From assembly GCA_964367685.1 (NCBI GenBank), contig CAYIYM010000005.1, forward strand, positions 1 through 64,000: a stretch of 64,000 nt of DNA, given 5' to 3'. Source of the DNA: CAUPWF01 sp964367685. GTDB lineage: Bacteria > Bacillota > Clostridia > Lachnospirales > Lachnospiraceae. Both the position numbers and the translations under genes were made by a program. The notes under the pieces were generated by a model. It saw only the letters and a program-made list of their open reading frames with translations. It searched no databases and was not told the DNA's origin. Below, piece after piece: positions 59,923 to 64,000 of this stretch; positions within the stretch are counted from its first letter, which is position 1, and each line of letters begins with the position of its first letter.

Positions 59923-61974
59923 ATGAAAAAAGGGTTTTTGCCTATTACAAGAGAAGAAATGTTAGAAAGAGGATGGAATCAAGTAGACTTTGTCTATGTA
60001 TCCGGAGATGCCTATGTAGATCACCCATCTTTTGGGCATGCAATCATTACGAGAGTCTTAGAAGCGCACGGTTTTAAAGTTGCTATCATTGCTCAGCCTG
60101 ATTGGAAAGATGACAAGAGTATTGCGATTTTCGGAGAACCGAGATTAGGGTTTTTGGTATCTGGCGGAAATATGGACTCTATGGTGAATCATTATTCGGT
60201 TTCAAAACGTCAACGAAAAATCGATGCATATACACCAGGTGGGATAATGGGCAAGCGTCCAGATTATGCAACATCTGTATATAGTAATCTTATCCGCAGA
60301 ACTTATAAACAAACACCAATTATATTAGGTGGAATAGAAGCCAGTTTGCGTCGTTTAGCTCATTATGATTATTGGTCAAATAAATTAAAGCGATCAATAT
60401 TATTAGACTCTGGGGCGGACATTGTATCTTATGGAATGGGAGAGCATTCAATCGTTGAAATTGCGGAAGCTTTAGATAGTGGAATTGATATTAAAGATAT
60501 TACATTTGTAAATGGTACTGTCTTTAAAACAAAAAAACTAGATTCTGTTTATGATGCTGAAATATTAGAATCTTATCCTTCTATGAGAGAAGATAAGTTG
60601 CTCTATGCAAAGAGTTTTTATAAGCAGTATACTAACACAGATCACATTACAGGAAAACGTCTTGTAGAACCTTATACCGACACTATGTATGTAGTGCAAA
60701 ACCCACCATCTGCGCCACTTACACAGGCGGAAATGGATCGTGTTTATAGTTACAATTATATGAGGACTTATCATCCATCATACGAAGCTGCAGGTGGTAT
60801 TCAAGCTATCGAAGAAGTGAAATTTAGCTTGATTAATAATAGAGGCTGTTTTGGTGGTTGTAATTTCTGCGCCCTCACATTTCATCAAGGACGCGTAATT
60901 CAGACTCGTAGCCATGAATCTTTAATTAACGAAGCGAGTCAGTTTGTGTGGGAAAGTGATTTTAAAGGGTATATTCATGATGTCGGAGGTCCTACTGCGA
61001 ATTTCCGTACAACATCCTGTGATAAGCAGATAAAATATGGTGTCTGTAAGGACAAACAATGTTTGTTTCCGAAACCCTGTAAGAATCTAAAATCAGACCA
61101 TAGTGATTACTTGTTACTACTTCGAAAATTGAGGGAATTGCCGAAAGTAAAGAAAGTATTTATACGATCTGGAATTCGATTTGATTATTTATTAGAAGAT
61201 AAGAATGAAGATTTCTTCTGGGATTTATGTGAACATCATGTGAGTGGTCAACTTAAGGTGGCACCAGAACACATTCATGATAATGTTTTAAAGTATATGG
61301 GAAAACCTGGAAATAGTGTGTATCAAGAATTTATCAAAAAGTTTAAATATATCAATGAAAAATTAGGGAAGAAGCAATTTGTTGTTCCTTATTTAATGTC
61401 TTCACATCCAGGGTCTACTTTAAATGAAGCTATTGCATTGGCAGAATATTTACAAGAGTTAGGATATATGCCAGAACAAGTACAAGATTTTTATCCAACA
61501 CCATCTACAATCTCCACTTGTATCTATTATACCGGTGTAGACCCTCGTACTATGGAGCCTGTTTATGTACCAACCAATCCACATGAAAAAGCAATGCAAC
61601 GTGCGTTAATTCAATATCGTAATCCGAAAAATTATGATTTAGTAATTGAAGCATTAACGAAAGCAAATCGTTTAGATTTGGTTGGGTTCGATAAGCATTG
61701 TTTGGTACGACCAAGGAACAAAGATTACAGAAATTTCAATAAATCCAAAGATAAACAAGAGGATAAGAAAAGAAAAGTGAATGCGAAGCGTGCCAATAAT
61801 GGAACAACTGTCGGCAAAAATAAGCGTGCTAGGGATGGTAGAAATGCACAGAAGAATTTGAATGCCAAGTCAAATGGAGAACAAATTACTTCAAGAAATG
61901 CAGGGACTGCAAAAAAAAGTACAACTAGTAAGACTGTAAGTGTTACTAGAGTTAATAGACGAAAACGCAAATAA
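59923..61974 (+). CDS. YgiQ-family radical SAM protein
   Basis: The 683-residue protein is a UPF0313/YgiQ radical SAM enzyme of unknown reaction. It has an N-terminal domain (FVYVSGDAYVDHPSFGHAII, GNMDSMVNHYS), the cluster motif GCFGGCNFCALTFHQGR, a second Cys-rich segment GVCKDKQCLFPKPC, and APEHIHDNVLKYMGKPG. The last 75 residues are a basic, disordered Lys/Arg/Asn tail. It directly follows the HAD gene with GAGGTA upstream. Confidence 0.9.
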   Translation: MKKGFLPITREEMLERGWNQVDFVYVSGDAYVDHPSFGHAIITRVLEAHGFKVAIIAQPDWKDDKSIAIFGEPRLGFLVSGGNMDSMVNHYSVSKRQRKIDAYTPGGIMGKRPDYATSVYSNLIRRTYKQTPIILGGIEASLRRLAHYDYWSNKLKRSILLDSGADIVSYGMGEHSIVEIAEALDSGIDIKDITFVNGTVFKTKKLDSVYDAEILESYPSMREDKLLYAKSFYKQYTNTDHITGKRLVEPYTDTMYVVQNPPSAPLTQAEMDRVYSYNYMRTYHPSYEAAGGIQAIEEVKFSLINNRGCFGGCNFCALTFHQGRVIQTRSHESLINEASQFVWESDFKGYIHDVGGPTANFRTTSCDKQIKYGVCKDKQCLFPKPCKNLKSDHSDYLLLLRKLRELPKVKKVFIRSGIRFDYLLEDKNEDFFWDLCEHHVSGQLKVAPEHIHDNVLKYMGKPGNSVYQEFIKKFKYINEKLGKKQFVVPYLMSSHPGSTLNEAIALAEYLQELGYMPEQVQDFYPTPSTISTCIYYTGVDPRTMEPVYVPTNPHEKAMQRALIQYRNPKNYDLVIEALTKANRLDLVGFDKHCLVRPRNKDYRNFNKSKDKQEDKKRKVNAKRANNGTTVGKNKRARDGRNAQKNLNAKSNGEQITSRNAGTAKKSTTSKTVSVTRVNRRKRK

Positions 61975-61997
61975 TAACAGAAAGGATATTGCCTACT

Positions 61998-62567
61998 ATG
62001 ACGAAGGGAAGTAGTGGATATTTAGATCGTATTAAGAAAAAGGATATTACAAAATGTATCATTCAATGGTGTATTGTGATCGCATTTCTTATCATTGGTT
62101 TTTTGATGACTAATACAAGGTTGAACTTGTTTACATTGTTTGCGGTACTAAGCTGTTTACCTGCTGCCAAATCAACGGTTGCTGTAATTGTAAAACGCAA
62201 ATATTATTCTCTAGATGTGGAAAAAGTAAATGAATTAAATCAAGTTTCAGAACATTGCACAGTATCTTATGACATGATATTTGCCAGTAAAGAATCCTTA
62301 TTTTATGTAGATGTACTTGCCATTTCACAACAAACAATATATGGATATATTTCCAGTGATCAAGTGAGTAAAGATGCAACCTCTTATTATATTGATTATA
62401 TTAATAAGAAACATGAATTTACCTCTGTGAAGGTGAAATTATTCAAAGACTATAAACAATTTATTTCACGTGTTGATGGAATGAATCGTATGCGTGAAAT
62501 TGACAAAGCGATGGACACTGAATTTGAACAAGAATTAAAACGAACGCTATTATTATACTGTATGTAA
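61998..62567 (+). CDS. Conserved membrane protein (189 aa)
   Basis: Two N-terminal helices (about 20-42 and 45-68, including IIQWCIVIAFLIIGFLMT) are followed by a mixed alpha/beta cytosolic domain with LYSLDVEKVNELNQVSEH-like YSLDVEKVNELNQVSEH and FYVDVLAISQQTIYGYI. I do not recognise a named family, but similar proteins occur in Lachnospiraceae beside YgiQ and RluD genes. ATG 61998 follows AAAGGA; TTG 61989 is an alternative. Confidence 0.7.
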   Translation: MTKGSSGYLDRIKKKDITKCIIQWCIVIAFLIIGFLMTNTRLNLFTLFAVLSCLPAAKSTVAVIVKRKYYSLDVEKVNELNQVSEHCTVSYDMIFASKESLFYVDVLAISQQTIYGYISSDQVSKDATSYYIDYINKKHEFTSVKVKLFKDYKQFISRVDGMNRMREIDKAMDTEFEQELKRTLLLYCM

Positions 62568-62587
62568 GAGAAGATTGGATAATTAGT

Positions 62588-63574
62588 ATGAGAGAATTAA
62601 TAATCACGAAAAATGAAGCGGATCAAAGACTAGATAAACTGTTAGCAAAATACCTTAATCAAGGTACCAAAAGTTTTATATATAAAATGCTCCGTAAAAA
62701 AAATATTGTCTTGAATGATAAAAAGGCACAAGGAGATGAAAAGCTTAAAATAGGTGATTCTGTAAAGTTGTATTTGGCAGAGGATACCATAAATAAGTTC
62801 TCTAACGTGTCTATTCAGCGAACGAATACTAAATTAAATATTATCTTTGAAAATGATGATGTTATTTTTATTAATAAACCTACAGGTATGTTATCACAAA
62901 AAGCAGAAAAAAATGATGAGTCTGTTGTAGAACATTTGATCACCTATTTAATAGATAGCAATCAGTTAACAATCGAACAATTACAATCCTTTAAGCCTTC
63001 AATTTGTAATAGATTAGATCGAAATACCAGTGGGTTAATTACCGCTGGGAAAAGTCTAGCGGGATTACAAGGATTGTCTCACTACTTTAAAGAAAGAGAT
63101 ATGAAGAAGTTTTATATAGCATTTGTAAAAGGTCATGTTTCAAATACTAAGCATATTAAGGGCTATTTATGCAAAGATAATAAAACAAATAAAGTTCGTA
63201 TTTCTGACACCAAGCTGAATGAAAATGATGAATGGATTGAAACAGAATATAAATCTCTCTGGAAATCAAATGAGATTTCACTTCTTGAAATTCACTTAAT
63301 CACGGGAAAATCCCACCAAATCCGTGCACATTTGAGTCATATAGGACATCCGATTATCGGAGATACAAAATATGGAGATGTAAATATCAACAAGATTTAC
63401 AGAAAAAACCATGCTGTGAAACATCAGTTACTTCATGCATATCGTCTGGAATTTCCATTCAATCAAGCAGTATTACCTAATTTAAGTGGGAATAAGTTCA
63501 TTGCACCCCTACCAGCAATTTATCAAACAATATGTATAGAAAAGGATATAGATTATGGCAACTTGGAATTCTAG
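62588..63574 (+). CDS. RluA/RluD-family pseudouridine synthase
   Basis: The 328-residue enzyme has an N-terminal S4-like domain (ITKNEADQRLDKLLAKYL), FINKPTGMLSQKAEK, the catalytic CNRLDRNTSGLITAGKSL with its Asp, and the family segments KFYIAFVKGHV and ITGKSHQIRAHLSHIGHPII. The target base (23S rRNA or tRNA) is not determined. Its last 20 bases overlap recU. Confidence 0.9.
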   Translation: MRELIITKNEADQRLDKLLAKYLNQGTKSFIYKMLRKKNIVLNDKKAQGDEKLKIGDSVKLYLAEDTINKFSNVSIQRTNTKLNIIFENDDVIFINKPTGMLSQKAEKNDESVVEHLITYLIDSNQLTIEQLQSFKPSICNRLDRNTSGLITAGKSLAGLQGLSHYFKERDMKKFYIAFVKGHVSNTKHIKGYLCKDNKTNKVRISDTKLNENDEWIETEYKSLWKSNEISLLEIHLITGKSHQIRAHLSHIGHPIIGDTKYGDVNINKIYRKNHAVKHQLLHAYRLEFPFNQAVLPNLSGNKFIAPLPAIYQTICIEKDIDYGNLEF

Positions 63575-64000
63575 AGGTCTTAGAGGTTCTATCCTTGAAG
63601 ACTATATTAATCGTACAAATGAGTATTACCTGGAAAAAAAATTAGCTTTAATTCAGAAAATACCAACGCCTATTACACCTATAAAAATTGATAAAGAAAA
63701 TCGGCATATCACTTTAGCATATTTTGAACAAAAAAGTACCGTGGATTTTATTGGCGCTGTACAAGGGATACCCGTATGTTTTGATGCAAAGGAATGCACT
63801 GTAGATACCTTCCCTTTAAAAAATATCCATGAACACCAGATTGAATTTATGAAAAATTTCGAAGCGCAGAATGGAATTGCTTTTTTAATCATTTATTTTT
63901 CACATAAGAACCTTGCTTATTATATGCGATTAGAAGAGATTCTTCACTATTGGACTCGAATGGAAAATGGTGGGAGAAAGAGTTTTCGCGTTGATGAATT
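63555..64000 (+). CDS. recU: Holliday junction resolvase RecU, cut by the window end
   Basis: The frame starting ATG 63555 stays open to the window end for 148 codons and matches RecU: MATWNSRGLRG, IQKIPTPITPIKIDKENR, YFEQKSTVDFIGAVQGIPVC, FDAKECTVDTFPLKNIHEHQ and the closing GGRKSFRVDE. RecU resolves Holliday junctions and works with RuvAB (encoded at 41.6-43.2 kb). The Asp/Glu-x-Lys nuclease site is in FDAKE. The start overlaps the RluD-like gene by 20 bases; about 25-30 C-terminal residues should lie outside. Confidence 0.92.
   Translation, partial: MATWNSRGLRGSILEDYINRTNEYYLEKKLALIQKIPTPITPIKIDKENRHITLAYFEQKSTVDFIGAVQGIPVCFDAKECTVDTFPLKNIHEHQIEFMKNFEAQNGIAFLIIYFSHKNLAYYMRLEEILHYWTRMENGGRKSFRVDE

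Overview
The window is low-GC DNA from an anaerobic, probably spore-forming Gram-positive bacterium of class Clostridia, most likely the Lachnospiraceae/Cellulosilyticaceae area. This rests on AGGAGG-type ribosome sites and TTGACA/TATAAT promoters, a complete Rnf complex, a sodium-pumping biotin decarboxylase cluster, a YtfI/YtfJ-type sporulation pair, and the order ylxM-ffh-rpsP-khpA-rimM-trmD-rplS-rbgA-lepB-rnhB-yraN. The family name is an inference. Two runs of exactly 100 N (9870-9969, 41510-41609) mark scaffold gaps, so this is a draft assembly. The second gap cuts two genes.

Layout. 1-3.4 kb is an accessory strip of small phage- or plasmid-like genes, several of them broken: an early stop, a frameshifted MazF/PemK remnant, and a secreted protein with an internal stop. 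It also holds a SpaA-like surface protein with a sortase-type tail. 3.5-9.8 kb carries an ABC-F ATPase, a patatin-like lipase, a TruA paralog whose catalytic Asp is replaced by Glu, an acyl-CoA thioesterase, and a ZTP riboswitch controlling the two last steps of IMP synthesis, encoded here as separate enzymes. 10-18.5 kb is the SRP/ribosome-maturation operon followed by lepB, rnhB, yraN, pgeF and mscS. 18.8-24 kb is a five-gene biotin-dependent carboxyltransferase/sodium pump operon. 24.2-27.6 kb (minus strand) is a GntR-regulated ABC exporter with a clear operator, and a membrane GGDEF protein.

27.8-32.6 kb holds an RpiR regulator, a BaiN-type flavoprotein, cmk, ispH and rpsA, tightly packed. 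32.7-34.1 kb is PepD. 34.3-39.2 kb is rnfCDGEAB, followed by a DUF2752 gene with a terminator hairpin inside its coding sequence, and by ApbE (the flavin transferase that RnfD and RnfG need) and a NusG-domain-II protein. 41.6-50.6 kb has ruvAB, zapA, a U32 protease, an FtsW/RodA-PBP pair, and the DUF2953-YtfJ sporulation pair. 50.7-57 kb has rpmB, the Asp23-FakA pair, recG, rsmD, coaD and a coiled-coil protein. 57-64 kb is an RNA-modification cluster (RsmF-like, RsuA-like, RluD-like) with an HAD phosphatase, a YgiQ radical SAM protein, and a recU gene cut off by the window end.

Most of the window is ordinary core genome. I found no CRISPR array, tRNA, rRNA or complete mobile element, and no convincing wholly new multi-gene system. 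The best leads are the TruA Asp-to-Glu paralog, the mixed 12S/5S transcarboxylase-sodium pump operon, the terminator inside the DUF2752 gene, the dispersed 51-bp repeat after two minus-strand genes, the tandem 22-bp repeats next to promoters, and three genes whose ribosome site points at an AUA or AUC codon.
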